A DNA stretch of 64,000 nt. Origin: CALLVF01 sp964632205 (GTDB lineage: Bacteria; Patescibacteriota; Microgenomatia; UBA1406; GWC2-37-13). The position numbers and the translations under genes were made by a program. Shown here piece by piece: positions 53,734 through 62,724 of the stretch (position 1 is the stretch's first letter; the number at the start of each line of letters is the position of its first letter). Under the pieces are notes generated by a model, which saw only the letters and a list, made by a program, of their open reading frames with translations, did no database searches and was not told the DNA's origin. The stretch lies in NCBI GenBank assembly GCA_964632205.1, contig CAZWBE010000003.1, positions 15,785-79,784 of the forward strand, read 5' to 3'.

Positions 53734-54840
53734 ATGAAAATATTAATTACTGGAGGTCACCTAGCGCCAGCTTTAGCAATAATTGATGAGTGGAAAAAGA
53801 AGCATAATTCAAAAGAGATAGTTTTTGTTGGTAGAAAATATATTAATAATTTTGAGAGGACATTATCCCTAGAATATCAAGAGATTACCAGAAAAAATAT
53901 TAGATTTGTTTCTCTGATAGCTGGTCGATTGACGCGTGTTTTAACGCTTGAGAGTATTCTTAATTTATTAATCATCCCTTTTGGCTTTTTACATGCGGGT
54001 TGGATTATTATTAAAGAGCGACCAACTGTTATTCTTTCTTTTGGAGGGTATCTTGCCCTTCCAATTGCTTTTTGGGCATTCATTACTGGTATTCCTATCT
54101 TCACCCATGAACAAACGATTAATCCTGGCATAGCTAACCGAGTCATCGGCTTTTTTGCAAAAAAAGTATTTGTCGCTTTTAAACAAGCAGCAAGTTATTT
54201 TAATAAAAATAAGGTTATTATAACAGGGAATCCGGTAAGAGAAGCAATTTTTAAAGTTATTAAACGGCCATTTAATGTGGAGAAAAATCGTCCGGTAATT
54301 TATATTACAGGAGGTAGTTTGGGATCACATAGTATTAATCAGATAATTAAAACAATTTTGCCGACCTTGCTTAAAAAGTATACAATTATTCATCAAACAG
54401 GTGATACAGAGGAATATCACGATTTTGAAGATTTAATTAGTTTACGTGAAAAGTTACATAAAATACTTCAAAAAAATTATTTTCCCAAAAAATTCTTTTT
54501 TGAAGATGAAATGGGTTACATTTACTTGATGGCTGATATGGTTATTTCCCGGGCCGGCGCCAATACTTTCTTTGAATTGATAGCTCTAAGAAAGCCGACC
54601 ATTTTTATTCCTCTACCTTGGTCATCCGGCCGCGAACAAGAATTACAAGCAAAAATATTTAAAGAAAACGGCATTGGAGAAATCTTTTATCAAGGAGATA
54701 ACATAGCGAAACTAATTCAATTAATTGATAAAATGATTATTAAAAAGGAGCAATACAAAAAGAATTTTGAGCAATTAACTTTTCTTTATAAAAAAAATGC
54801 GGCTCAGATTATTATTAGCGAGATTTTATCATCGATTTAA
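53734..54840 (+). CDS. murG: MurG, lipid II-forming N-acetylglucosaminyltransferase
   Basis: GT28-family GT-B enzyme, 368 aa. It starts MKILITGGHLAPALAIIDEW. The usual acceptor loop GGTGGHxxPALA is three residues shorter (TGGH only). SFGGYLALPIAFWA, FTHEQTINPGIANRVI, TGGSLGSHSIN and ISRAGANTFFELIALRKPTIFIPLP are present, the latter being the UDP-GlcNAc site. It overlaps ftsQ by 44 bases. Confidence 0.94.
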   Translation: MKILITGGHLAPALAIIDEWKKKHNSKEIVFVGRKYINNFERTLSLEYQEITRKNIRFVSLIAGRLTRVLTLESILNLLIIPFGFLHAGWIIIKERPTVILSFGGYLALPIAFWAFITGIPIFTHEQTINPGIANRVIGFFAKKVFVAFKQAASYFNKNKVIITGNPVREAIFKVIKRPFNVEKNRPVIYITGGSLGSHSINQIIKTILPTLLKKYTIIHQTGDTEEYHDFEDLISLREKLHKILQKNYFPKKFFFEDEMGYIYLMADMVISRAGANTFFELIALRKPTIFIPLPWSSGREQELQAKIFKENGIGEIFYQGDNIAKLIQLIDKMIIKKEQYKKNFEQLTFLYKKNAAQIIISEILSSI

Positions 54841-55528
54841 AACCTCTAATTTTACTCTATTACTCTTAATAATCATCCTTTCCTTGATATTTTTTTACTT
54901 CTTAAATTTGATATTCACAATAAGAGAAATTCAGGTAGAAGGGTTTTCTGAGAAGAAACATCTTGTTGGTGTAGAGAATTTTGCGGGCAGAAATATTTTA
55001 TTTCTTGATGTTTTAGATATTGAGAAAAAAATGAAGGCTAACAATCCTCAAATAAGAGACATTAAGATAAAAAAAATATTACCTCAAACAGTTAGGTTAG
55101 TTATTACTTTATACCAACCAAAAGTAATTTTAGTGGGAAGTAATATTTATTTTTATCTTTCAAATGACGGAAGAATTCTGTTTAAAGAGAAGAGACAAAG
55201 CTTGCCACTTCCACTAATTTATTATTATCAAAAGTTTAACGAATACGCTTATCAGACTGGAACTTGGATTAGTTATCGAGATTTAAATATTGCTATTAGA
55301 ATAGTTAGTCTATTAACTAATTTAGGTTTTTTTGTGGAAAGAGTTGATATCAGTGGGAATGATATGATACTATTTAAGATAGGCGAAAAAGAAATTGTTT
55401 TGACGACAGAAAAAGACGAGGAGTTGATTGAATATGAATTGACTCAGATTATTAAGCAATTTAAGATAGAGGGAAGAGATTTTAAGAGTTTGGATTTAAG
55501 ATTTAAGAAACCGGTAGTTAAATTTTAG
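54797..55528 (+). CDS. ftsQ: FtsQ/DivIB, division protein with POTRA domain
   Basis: 243-aa bitopic protein. Cytoplasmic basic start (MRLRLLLARFYHRFK), TM about 20-42, and POTRA domain beginning IREIQVEGFSEKKHLVGVE. The beta domain follows, with DGRILFKEKRQSLPLPLIYYY, and the C-terminal FKSLDLRFKKPVVKF strand resembles FtsQ, which binds FtsB. It starts inside murG. The 131 bases after it hold no clear gene and lead to ftsA. Confidence 0.88.
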   Translation: MRLRLLLARFYHRFKTSNFTLLLLIIILSLIFFYFLNLIFTIREIQVEGFSEKKHLVGVENFAGRNILFLDVLDIEKKMKANNPQIRDIKIKKILPQTVRLVITLYQPKVILVGSNIYFYLSNDGRILFKEKRQSLPLPLIYYYQKFNEYAYQTGTWISYRDLNIAIRIVSLLTNLGFFVERVDISGNDMILFKIGEKEIVLTTEKDEELIEYELTQIIKQFKIEGRDFKSLDLRFKKPVVKF

Positions 55529-55659
55529 TTAATTTTATTTTAAAGTTTAAGCGTGAAGACTAAAATCACCTCGAAGTTATGTGGCTTTAATAGTTTTAAT
55601 AATTTTTATTTTATTGGATTATATCATTTAACTTAAAATTTTTAACTTTTTATTCTTTT

Positions 55660-56792
55660 ATGTCCGATAAACTTATATGTGGAATTGATATTGGTAGCTC
55701 AAAGATCGCCACGGTATTAGCGATTAACTCTCTTGAGACAAGAGAAATGAAAATTATTGGATTTAATACAACACCATCACGGGGGGTAAGAAAAGGATTG
55801 ATAGTCGATATTGATGAAGTGACAGGAGCTGTTGAAGAAAGTGTGGAGAAAGCTGAAAGAATGGCAGGCCATAAAATAAATAGGGCTTATGTCTCTGTGG
55901 GGGGGCCTCATATTTCTTCTTTTAATTCTCATGGAATTGTTGCTGTCGGTAACCCAACAGGAGAGATAGTTGAAGATGACATTGTTCGGGTAATTGAGGC
56001 AGCTCGAGCAATATCACTTTCTTCTACTCGTCAAATTATTGAAGTGATTCCCCGTGATTATATTGTTGACGGTCAGTCGGGTATAAAGAATGCAATTGGA
56101 ATGAGTGGAGTTCGACTTGAGGTTGAGACTCATATCATTACCGCTTCTGTTACTAATTTAAAAAATATTGAGAGAACCTTGAATGATTTAGGGATTAAAA
56201 ATTTAGGTTATATTTTCTCTGGATTAGCATCAGCGACGGCAGTTTTAACACCAACAGAAAAAGAATTAGGGGTTGTTTTAGTTGACATAGGGGGAGGAAA
56301 AACCGATATCTGTATTTATGTAGATGGCGCTTTATCTTACTCTTCATCTATTCCAATCGGCGCTCGGCATATTACTAACGATATTGCCGTTGGTTTAAGG
56401 GTTTCGTTAGATTCAGCTGAAAAAATAAAACTTTTTTTAAGCAAAAGTTTAAAGAAAAAAATACCCAAATTAGATTTAAAAGAATTGCAATTACCGGAGA
56501 ATGTAGGCGAAATTTCCCTCAAAACCTTAGTTGATGAAATTATTATTTCTCGGTTAGAAGAAATTTTTAAATTAATTTTTGAAGAAATTGAAAAAAGTGG
56601 TTTTAGCAATAATGTTCCCTCAGGATTAGTTATTACTGGCGGTGGTAGTTTAACAGTAGGAATACTTGAGACAGGAAAAAAAGTGATAGGATTACCGGTT
56701 AGGATAGGGATACCCCAAGGTGTTAGCGGGTTAATCGATGAGGTAATTGATCCTCAGTATGCTTCAACTGTTGGTTTGATTTTATATGGAAG
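55660..56792 (+). CDS. ftsA: FtsA, actin-like division protein, 3' end missing in assembly gap
   Basis: 377 residues are visible before the N run. They contain the actin-fold phosphate loop GIDIGSSKIATVLA, VYVSVGGPHISSF (1C domain region), IGGGKTDICIYVDG, and SGLVITGGGSLTVGI with PVRIGIPQGVSG near the end. FtsA anchors FtsZ to the membrane. The C-terminal amphipathic helix should lie in the gap. About 20-50 residues are missing if it is a normal FtsA. A TAAAAT box at 55634-55639 may serve as a promoter with a short leader. Confidence 0.95.
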
Positions 56793-56892
56793 NNNNNNNN
56801 NNNNNNNNNNNNNNNNNNNNNNNNNNNNNNNNNNNNNNNNNNNNNNNNNNNNNNNNNNNNNNNNNNNNNNNNNNNNNNNNNNNNNNNNNNNN
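56793..56892. other. Assembly gap of exactly 100 N
   Basis: One hundred N join the visible end of ftsA to the start of ftsZ. The round number is a scaffolding placeholder, so the true length is unknown. It could hide the last part of ftsA, the ftsA-ftsZ spacer, or even a small gene. Any open frame reading across it is an artefact. Confidence 0.98.
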
Positions 56893-56893
56893 T

Positions 56894-58024
56894 ATGTTAA
56901 TTAAACCACGAGCCGGTCAGGCCGCAAGAATCAAAGTTGTTGGTGTTGGCGGTGGAGGAGGGAATGCTTTATCCTCCATGATTAAGGATGGAGGAATAAC
57001 AGGAGTAGAGTTTATTGCTGTTAATACGGATGCTCAGGCGCTTTTAAATAATAAAGCCACGGTAAAGATTCAAATTGGTGAAAATTTAACTAAGGGTTTA
57101 GGATCGGGTGGCGATCCAGAAATTGGTAGGCAGGCGGCCGAGGAATCAAGAGAGCGTCTTAAAGAAGAGTTATCTGGCGCCGATATGATATTTATTACCT
57201 GCGGAGAAGGAGGAGGAACCGGGACAGGAGCTTCACCTGTTATTGCCGAGATTGCTCGAGAAACCGGAGCCCTGACAGTGGCTGTAGTAACGAAGCCATT
57301 TGATTTTGAAGGAGCAAAAAGAAAATTTACCGCTGATGAGGGAATAGAAAGATTAAAAGAGAAAGTTGATACTCTAATTGTTGTTCCTAATCAACGGATA
57401 CTAACAATTATTGATAAAAAAACACCCATTCTTGAAGCTTTTAAAAAAATTGATGCTGTTCTTTATCAAGGAGTAAAAGGGATTGCCGATTTGATTGTTA
57501 TGCCTGGTTTAATTAATGTTGATTTTGCCGATGTCCGGACAATTATGAGTAACGCTGGCACAGCCCTGATGGGTATAGGGACAGGTAGTGGCGATAAAAG
57601 GGCGATGATGGCGATAAAACAAGCTATTTCTTCACCCCTTCTTGATGTTTCCATTGATGGAGCACGAGGTGTACTCTTTAATGTCGTTGGTGGTCCTGAT
57701 TTAACGATGGCCGAAATTGATGAAGCCGCCTCAGTTATCGCCAAAAGCGTTGATCCGGATGCCGACATTATTTTTGGGGCTGTCATTGATGAACAAATGG
57801 TTGATCAAATAAAAATAACCTTAATCGCCACTAAATTTGATGACAGAAAGTTAAAGGTATTTAGGTTTAAAAAAGAAGAAACAATAATGAAGATTGACTC
57901 TGGGAAAGATTTAAATACGGCAAAAAATGAAGAAGTTAGCAAAAAAGAATTTTTGGAAGAAACGGATGAATACTTGATCGAAGAAAATGAATTTGATATT
58001 CCCGCGTTTTTAAGAAAAAAATAA
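56894..58024 (+). CDS. ftsZ: FtsZ, tubulin-like division GTPase
   Basis: The first visible codon is ATG one base after the gap, giving [17 protein letters not shown], a plausible native N-terminus, but an upstream start inside the gap cannot be excluded. The 376-aa protein has [11 protein letters not shown], the tubulin signature [11 protein letters not shown], the [16 protein letters not shown]7 loop region and the C-terminal peptide DIPAFLRKK that binds FtsA. It is full length on the evidence seen. ileS begins 34 bases later under its own promoter. Confidence 0.95.
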   Translation: MLIKPRAGQAARIKVVGVGGGGGNALSSMIKDGGITGVEFIAVNTDAQALLNNKATVKIQIGENLTKGLGSGGDPEIGRQAAEESRERLKEELSGADMIFITCGEGGGTGTGASPVIAEIARETGALTVAVVTKPFDFEGAKRKFTADEGIERLKEKVDTLIVVPNQRILTIIDKKTPILEAFKKIDAVLYQGVKGIADLIVMPGLINVDFADVRTIMSNAGTALMGIGTGSGDKRAMMAIKQAISSPLLDVSIDGARGVLFNVVGGPDLTMAEIDEAASVIAKSVDPDADIIFGAVIDEQMVDQIKITLIATKFDDRKLKVFRFKKEETIMKIDSGKDLNTAKNEEVSKKEFLEETDEYLIEENEFDIPAFLRKK

Positions 58025-58031
58025 AAATTTC

Positions 58032-58040
58032 TGGTATAAT
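58032..58040 (+). promoter_or_regulatory. Extended -10 promoter of ileS
   Basis: TGGTATAAT (TG at 58032-58033, TATAAT at 58035-58040), a perfect extended -10 with no clear -35. The transcript would start near 58047, about 12 bases before the ATG at 58059. Confidence 0.6.
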
Positions 58041-58058
58041 TTTTCTTCATAAAATATT

Positions 58059-61049
58059 ATGTTTAAACCCATTGACAGTAATATCAATTTTCCCGAGATG
58101 GAGAAAAAATGGTTGGAGTATTGGTATGAGAAAGGAATTGTAAAAAAATATCTTTCTAAAAACAAACATGCTAAAAAAAGATTTTCCTTTTTAGATGGGC
58201 CAATTACTGCTAATAATCCAATGGGTGTTCATCATGCGTGGGGGAGGACGTATAAAGATTTATGGATGCGATTTTATAACCTTTTAGGCTATCGACAACG
58301 ATTTCAAAATGGTTTTGATTGTCAAGGATTATGGGTGGAGGTGGAAGTTGAGAAAGAATTGGGATTAAAAAGTAAGAAAGAGATAGAAAATTTAGTCTCC
58401 GGCAATAAGCAGGCATCTATCGCTAAATTTGTTGATCTTTGTAAAAAACGGGTTTATCGATTTTCATCCATTCAAACAGAACAATCCAAACGTTTAGGTT
58501 ATTTTGCTGATTGGGACAATTCTTATTATACAATGAGTGAGGAAAATAATTATATGATATGGTATTTTTTAAAGAAATGTTATGAGGCGGGGTGGATTTA
58601 TAAAGGCTGTGAATCAGTCCCATGGTGTCCGAGATGTGAGACGGCGATTTCTGAACATGAAATATTAACAGAAGATTATAAAGAGCTTATCCATGAGGCG
58701 GTTTATTTTAAGTTAAAAATTAAATCTCCATTTACAGCGAGAAACAAAACTAGCCAGGAACGAAGGGAATATTTGTTAGTTTGGACGACGACTCCGTGGA
58801 CAATCCCAGCTAATATTGCTGTTGCTGTTGAAAAAAAATATGATTATTCGCTGGTTGAGACAAAAAGGGGTGAATATTTTTGGGTGGCTAAAGATTTAGT
58901 TAAATCAATTTTTACAAATGAGTTAAAAAAGGTTGTTAAAACCGTTAAAGGGCAAGAATTAGTCGGTTTAAAATATCAGGGACCATTTGATGATTTACCA
59001 AAAGTGAGAGAGGTGGCGGAAAAAAGCCCAGAAAAATTTCATACCGTTGTTGCCACTGATGGACAAATTCTTTCCATTACTTTAACAGAAGGAACAGGAT
59101 TGGTTCATACGGCGGTTTCCGCTGGCACAGAAGATTTTCGTTTAGGAAAGAAATTAGGATTACCTTTAATTCCTGTAATTGCCGATAATGGCGATTACCT
59201 TCCTAATTTAGGATTTTTATCGGGAAAAAATGCCAAAAAAAATCCTAATATAATTCTTGATTATCTCCAAGAAAAAGGTTGGGCTTATAAAATTCACCCA
59301 TATAAGCATCGTTATCCGGTTTGTTGGCGTTGCAAAACTGAGTTAGTTTGGAAAGTGGCAGATGAGTGGTACATTGCCATGGATAAACCTTCAAAAAATC
59401 AAAAATCAAAAATCAGAAATCAGAAATTTAATACTGAAACATTAAGAGAACGAATGATAAAAGTAGCGAAAAAAATCAAATGGATGCCAAAATTTGGTTT
59501 AGAAAGAGAACTTGATTGGTTAAGAAACATGCATGATTGGTTAATTAGCAAAAAGAATCGATATTGGGGACTGGCTTTACCGATATATGAATGTTTAAAT
59601 TGTGGCAATTTTGAGGTAATTGGTTCAAAAGAAGAGTTAAGAAAAAGAGCAGTTGTCGGTTGGGAGAAATTTGATGGGTACACCCCTCATAAGCCATGGA
59701 TTGATGAAGTTAAAATTAAGTGTCAAAAATGTGGAGAAATTGTTTCAAGAATTGGAGATGTTGGTAATCCTTGGCTTGATGCGGGAATTGTTGCATATTC
59801 AACAATAACAGCGAATAACCAGGGACAACCGCTTTATCTAACAAATAAAAAAGAATGGAGAAAATGGTTTCCGGCTGATTTTATTACGGAATCTTTTCCG
59901 GGACAGTTTAAGAACTGGTTCTATTCACTTATTGCCATGTCAACCGTACTAGAAAACACTCCGCCTTTTAAAACAGTTTTAGGGTTTGGTACTTTATTGG
60001 GAGAAGACGGTCGGCCGATGCATAAAAGTTGGGGGAATGCCATAGAGTTTAATGAGGGAGCCGATAAGATTGGTGTCGATGTTATGAGGTGGATGTATTG
60101 CCGTCAAAACCCAGCTGACAATATGCTTTTTGGGTATAAAAAGGCAGATGAGGTGCGAAGGCAGTTTTATTTAATATTATGGAATGTTTATAAATTCTTT
60201 GTTGATTATGCAAATTTAGATAAACCAAAGATTAAAAATCAAATACCAACAATAAAAGAATTAAACATTCTAGATCGATGGATTTTAAGCAAGTTTACGA
60301 AGTTAGTAGTCTTTGTTGAGAAAAGATTAAGAGAATATAATGCTAAAGATGCGGCAATTGAAATTGAAAAATTCGTAGAAGACTTATCTACATGGTATGT
60401 TCGTCGGAGTCGGGATCGAGTTTGGGTTAATTCCGATGATAAAAAAGACAAAGAAAATTTTTATCGAACCCTCTATTATATACTGGTAAATTTATCAATT
60501 ATCCTTTCACCATTTATTCCATTTGTCACCGAAGAGATTTTTACCAATATTACAGGTTTAGGTTCTGTTCATCTTCAATTTTGGCCAAAAATCAATAAGG
60601 CATTAATCGATAACTCTTTAGAAGAAGAAATGGTGTTAGCTCGCAAGGTGGTTGAAGCCGGTCATGCTAAAAGAAAACAAAAAGGAATTAAAGTCCGCAT
60701 TCCTTTGGCAAACTTGACGGTTGAGTTGAAAGAAGATTGTTCAAAAATAAGAGATAGTATTTGGGAATTGGTATTGGCAGAACTGAATGTCAAAAATATT
60801 ATTGTTAATAAGAATATTCATTATCCTGAAAAAGAGGTAAAAGTTACCGAAGCAGAGTTACAAAAAGAGGGAGAATTGAGAGAGTTAATTCGCCAAATTC
60901 AACAGTTGCGAAAATCTTTAGGATTAAAACCTACCGACCTAGTAAACGTCACTATCCCAAAAAAATTTGAAAACAATGTTAATATTATTAAAAAGAAAAC
61001 CATGGCCAGAAAGATTCTATTATCAAATAAAGTAGAGGTTTCGTTATGA
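58059..61049 (+). CDS. ileS: Isoleucyl-tRNA synthetase, unusual KMSKS variant
   Basis: Class Ia synthetase of 996 aa. The HIGH motif is GVHHAWGRTYKD (about 52-63), and an editing (CP1) domain with WTTTPWTIPAN and GTGLVHTA is present. Two zinc-type cysteine clusters (CRC and CLNCGN/CQKCG) are in the middle. The KMSKS loop reads GRPMHKSWGNAIEFNEGAD, so Met-Ser of KMSKS is replaced. I recall this variant from Chloroflexota and CPR-like sequences but cannot confirm it here. Two short AT-repeat inserts are seen: KNQKSKIRNQKF (about 446-457) and KPKIKNQIP (about 724-732). The stop overlaps the next start by ATGA. Confidence 0.9.
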   Translation: MFKPIDSNINFPEMEKKWLEYWYEKGIVKKYLSKNKHAKKRFSFLDGPITANNPMGVHHAWGRTYKDLWMRFYNLLGYRQRFQNGFDCQGLWVEVEVEKELGLKSKKEIENLVSGNKQASIAKFVDLCKKRVYRFSSIQTEQSKRLGYFADWDNSYYTMSEENNYMIWYFLKKCYEAGWIYKGCESVPWCPRCETAISEHEILTEDYKELIHEAVYFKLKIKSPFTARNKTSQERREYLLVWTTTPWTIPANIAVAVEKKYDYSLVETKRGEYFWVAKDLVKSIFTNELKKVVKTVKGQELVGLKYQGPFDDLPKVREVAEKSPEKFHTVVATDGQILSITLTEGTGLVHTAVSAGTEDFRLGKKLGLPLIPVIADNGDYLPNLGFLSGKNAKKNPNIILDYLQEKGWAYKIHPYKHRYPVCWRCKTELVWKVADEWYIAMDKPSKNQKSKIRNQKFNTETLRERMIKVAKKIKWMPKFGLERELDWLRNMHDWLISKKNRYWGLALPIYECLNCGNFEVIGSKEELRKRAVVGWEKFDGYTPHKPWIDEVKIKCQKCGEIVSRIGDVGNPWLDAGIVAYSTITANNQGQPLYLTNKKEWRKWFPADFITESFPGQFKNWFYSLIAMSTVLENTPPFKTVLGFGTLLGEDGRPMHKSWGNAIEFNEGADKIGVDVMRWMYCRQNPADNMLFGYKKADEVRRQFYLILWNVYKFFVDYANLDKPKIKNQIPTIKELNILDRWILSKFTKLVVFVEKRLREYNAKDAAIEIEKFVEDLSTWYVRRSRDRVWVNSDDKKDKENFYRTLYYILVNLSIILSPFIPFVTEEIFTNITGLGSVHLQFWPKINKALIDNSLEEEMVLARKVVEAGHAKRKQKGIKVRIPLANLTVELKEDCSKIRDSIWELVLAELNVKNIIVNKNIHYPEKEVKVTEAELQKEGELRELIRQIQQLRKSLGLKPTDLVNVTIPKKFENNVNIIKKKTMARKILLSNKVEVSL

Positions 61050-62080
61050 CTCAACTTTTAATTCCTTCTTTCCTTCTTTCTCTTTTTGGAGTTTTTTCTC
61101 TTTTTGGAACAAGTTCTGATTTATTTTTCCGACAAACAGTTTACGTTATATTAGGATTTTTACTTTTCTTTCTAATAAAAAAAATTGGCGAGCATTTTTT
61201 TTATCTTAATAACCAGTTCTTCTACTGGTTTTTTGTTTTTTTATTAGTTATTACTTATATTATTGGCATTGAAGTAAAAGGTTCGCGCCGTTGGCTTGAT
61301 TTTTATATTTTTAGATTTCAACCTTCAGAATTTTTTAAGGTTTTTTTTATCCTTTTTTTTTCGATTGCTTTTTCCAAGAAATATTTGCGGTTTGAAGGAA
61401 TGTTTCCTTTTGTTAAAAATCTTGTTCTTTTTCTCGTACCAACCTTCATTATTTTTAAACAACCAGATTTAGGTAACGCCATGAGCTTTTTTTTTATTTT
61501 TTTTATTTTGCTTCTTTTTTCTGATTTTCCTAAAAAGTACATCTTTTATTTAACTTTATTTACTTTAATTCTTATTCCCTTTAGTTGGTTTCTTTTAGCT
61601 GATTATCAACAAGCTAGAATTATTAGTTTTTTTAATGCTCATCTTGATACCCAGGGAATTGCGTATAATATGATTCAATCTTTAGTGACGGTAGGTTCAG
61701 GTAAATTTTTTGGTCGAGGTTTAGGGTTAGGAGCCCAATCGCGGCTGTATTTTCTTCCAGAATACCATACAGATTTTGCTTTTGCTGCTTTAGTAGAGCA
61801 ATTTGGTTTTTTTGGTGGGACTTTAGTGCTGATTTTTTATGGATTAATTATTTATTTAATTTCAGCTCGGGCAACCAAGTTTTATTTTCAAAAAGATGAA
61901 GATAGTAAAAGAAAATTTCTTTTTACCGTTGGAATGTTAACCTATGTGATTTTTCAAGTATTTGTTAATATTGGAATGAATTTAGGGCTTTTGCCGATTG
62001 CGGGTGTTGCTTTACCCTTTATTTCCTATGGCGGTTCATCAGTTGCTTCTTTTCTTATTGGATTTGCTTTAATTCCGTGA
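61046..62080 (+). CDS. RodA/FtsW-like SEDS protein
   Basis: 344-aa polytopic SEDS glycosyltransferase. KGSRRWLDFYIFRFQPSEFFKVFFI, IFKQPDLGNAMSFFF, GLGLGAQSRLYFLPEYHTDFAFAALVEQFGFFG and ALPFISYGGSSVASF are conserved. It is distinct from the FtsW gene at 52627. RodA (elongation) is a likely role, but the class B partner is not next to it. It overlaps ileS by four bases. The C-terminus ends soon after the last helix (FALIP), shorter than usual. Confidence 0.85.
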   Translation: MTQLLIPSFLLSLFGVFSLFGTSSDLFFRQTVYVILGFLLFFLIKKIGEHFFYLNNQFFYWFFVFLLVITYIIGIEVKGSRRWLDFYIFRFQPSEFFKVFFILFFSIAFSKKYLRFEGMFPFVKNLVLFLVPTFIIFKQPDLGNAMSFFFIFFILLLFSDFPKKYIFYLTLFTLILIPFSWFLLADYQQARIISFFNAHLDTQGIAYNMIQSLVTVGSGKFFGRGLGLGAQSRLYFLPEYHTDFAFAALVEQFGFFGGTLVLIFYGLIIYLISARATKFYFQKDEDSKRKFLFTVGMLTYVIFQVFVNIGMNLGLLPIAGVALPFISYGGSSVASFLIGFALIP

Positions 62081-62086
62081 TATAAT
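62058..62086 (+). promoter_or_regulatory. Promoter of rplU-rpmA
   Basis: TTGGAT (62058-62063), a 17-base spacer, and TATAAT (62081-62086) with TG at 62078-62079. It overlaps the 3' end of the preceding gene. The predicted start near 62093 leaves about five bases before the rplU ATG at 62098, so near-leaderless. Confidence 0.7.
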
Positions 62087-62097
62087 TAAAATTAATT

Positions 62098-62412
62098 ATG
62101 GTAAATTTTGCCGTAATAAAAGCAGGAGGGAAGCAGTATTTAGTAAAAGAAAATGATGTTATTAATGTGGACAAAATGAAACTTCCCGAAAAAACAAAAT
62201 TAAATTTGGAAACATTGGCAATTTTTGATGAGGAGGGAAAATTATTAAAGTTAGGGACACCAACTTTGAAAGAGGCAGTACAAGCAGAAATTTTATCTCA
62301 TATTAAAGGAGAAAAAATTAGAGTAGCCAAGTTTAAAGCAAAAGTTAGATATAGGAGAGTTAAAGGATTTAGGGCTCAGTTAACAAAACTAAAGATAGTG
62401 AAAATAAAATAA
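62098..62412 (+). CDS. rplU: Ribosomal protein L21 (bL21)
   Basis: 104-aa large-subunit protein. FAVIKAGGKQYLVKENDVI at the start and VAKFKAKVRYRRVKGFRAQLTKLKI at the end are the family core and RNA-binding tail. It is paired with rpmA as usual. Confidence 0.96.
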   Translation: MVNFAVIKAGGKQYLVKENDVINVDKMKLPEKTKLNLETLAIFDEEGKLLKLGTPTLKEAVQAEILSHIKGEKIRVAKFKAKVRYRRVKGFRAQLTKLKIVKIK

Positions 62413-62471
62413 AAAGTATAATATGTAGAAATTTCCATTGGATTTTAACTTTTAATTTTTAATTTAATCAT

Positions 62472-62717
62472 ATGGCTCACACAAAAGCACAAAAAGCCGT
62501 TAGAGGCAATCGTGATTCGGCAGGAAAAAGATTGGGCGTTAAAGTCTTTGAAGGAGAGAGAGTTCGTCCTGGTTATATTATAATCCGTCAACGGGGAAGT
62601 AAATTCAACGCCGGTGAAGGAACAAAACTCTGCCAAGATTTTACCATTATGGCTTTAAAGGAAGGGATGGTAAAATTTTTTCAAAAAAGTGGCAAGAAAT
62701 ATGTTAAAGTAATATAA
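62472..62717 (+). CDS. rpmA: Ribosomal protein L27 (bL27)
   Basis: 81 aa. The N-terminus MAHTKAQKAVRGNRDSAGKRLGVK reaches toward the peptidyl-transferase centre, with the GNRDS-KRLGVK block diagnostic. The usual GGSTRNGRDS reads AVRGNRDS, a diverged form. No N-terminal extension that would need cleavage is present. The 59-base gap after rplU has a TATAAT at 62417-62422 and T-rich repeat words. Confidence 0.95.
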   Translation: MAHTKAQKAVRGNRDSAGKRLGVKVFEGERVRPGYIIIRQRGSKFNAGEGTKLCQDFTIMALKEGMVKFFQKSGKKYVKVI

Positions 62718-62724
62718 TCATTTC

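Noticed and set aside
55529..55659. A 27-codon GTG frame (VKTKITSKL...) between ftsQ and ftsA
   Set aside because: Too short, with no ribosome-binding site and no recognisable motif. The region is more likely spacer plus the ftsA promoter.
56786..58024. An open frame starting at 56786 and running through the N gap into ftsZ
   Set aside because: The first codons are ftsA sequence in the wrong frame and the middle is unknown bases. The ftsZ start at 56894 is the supported one.
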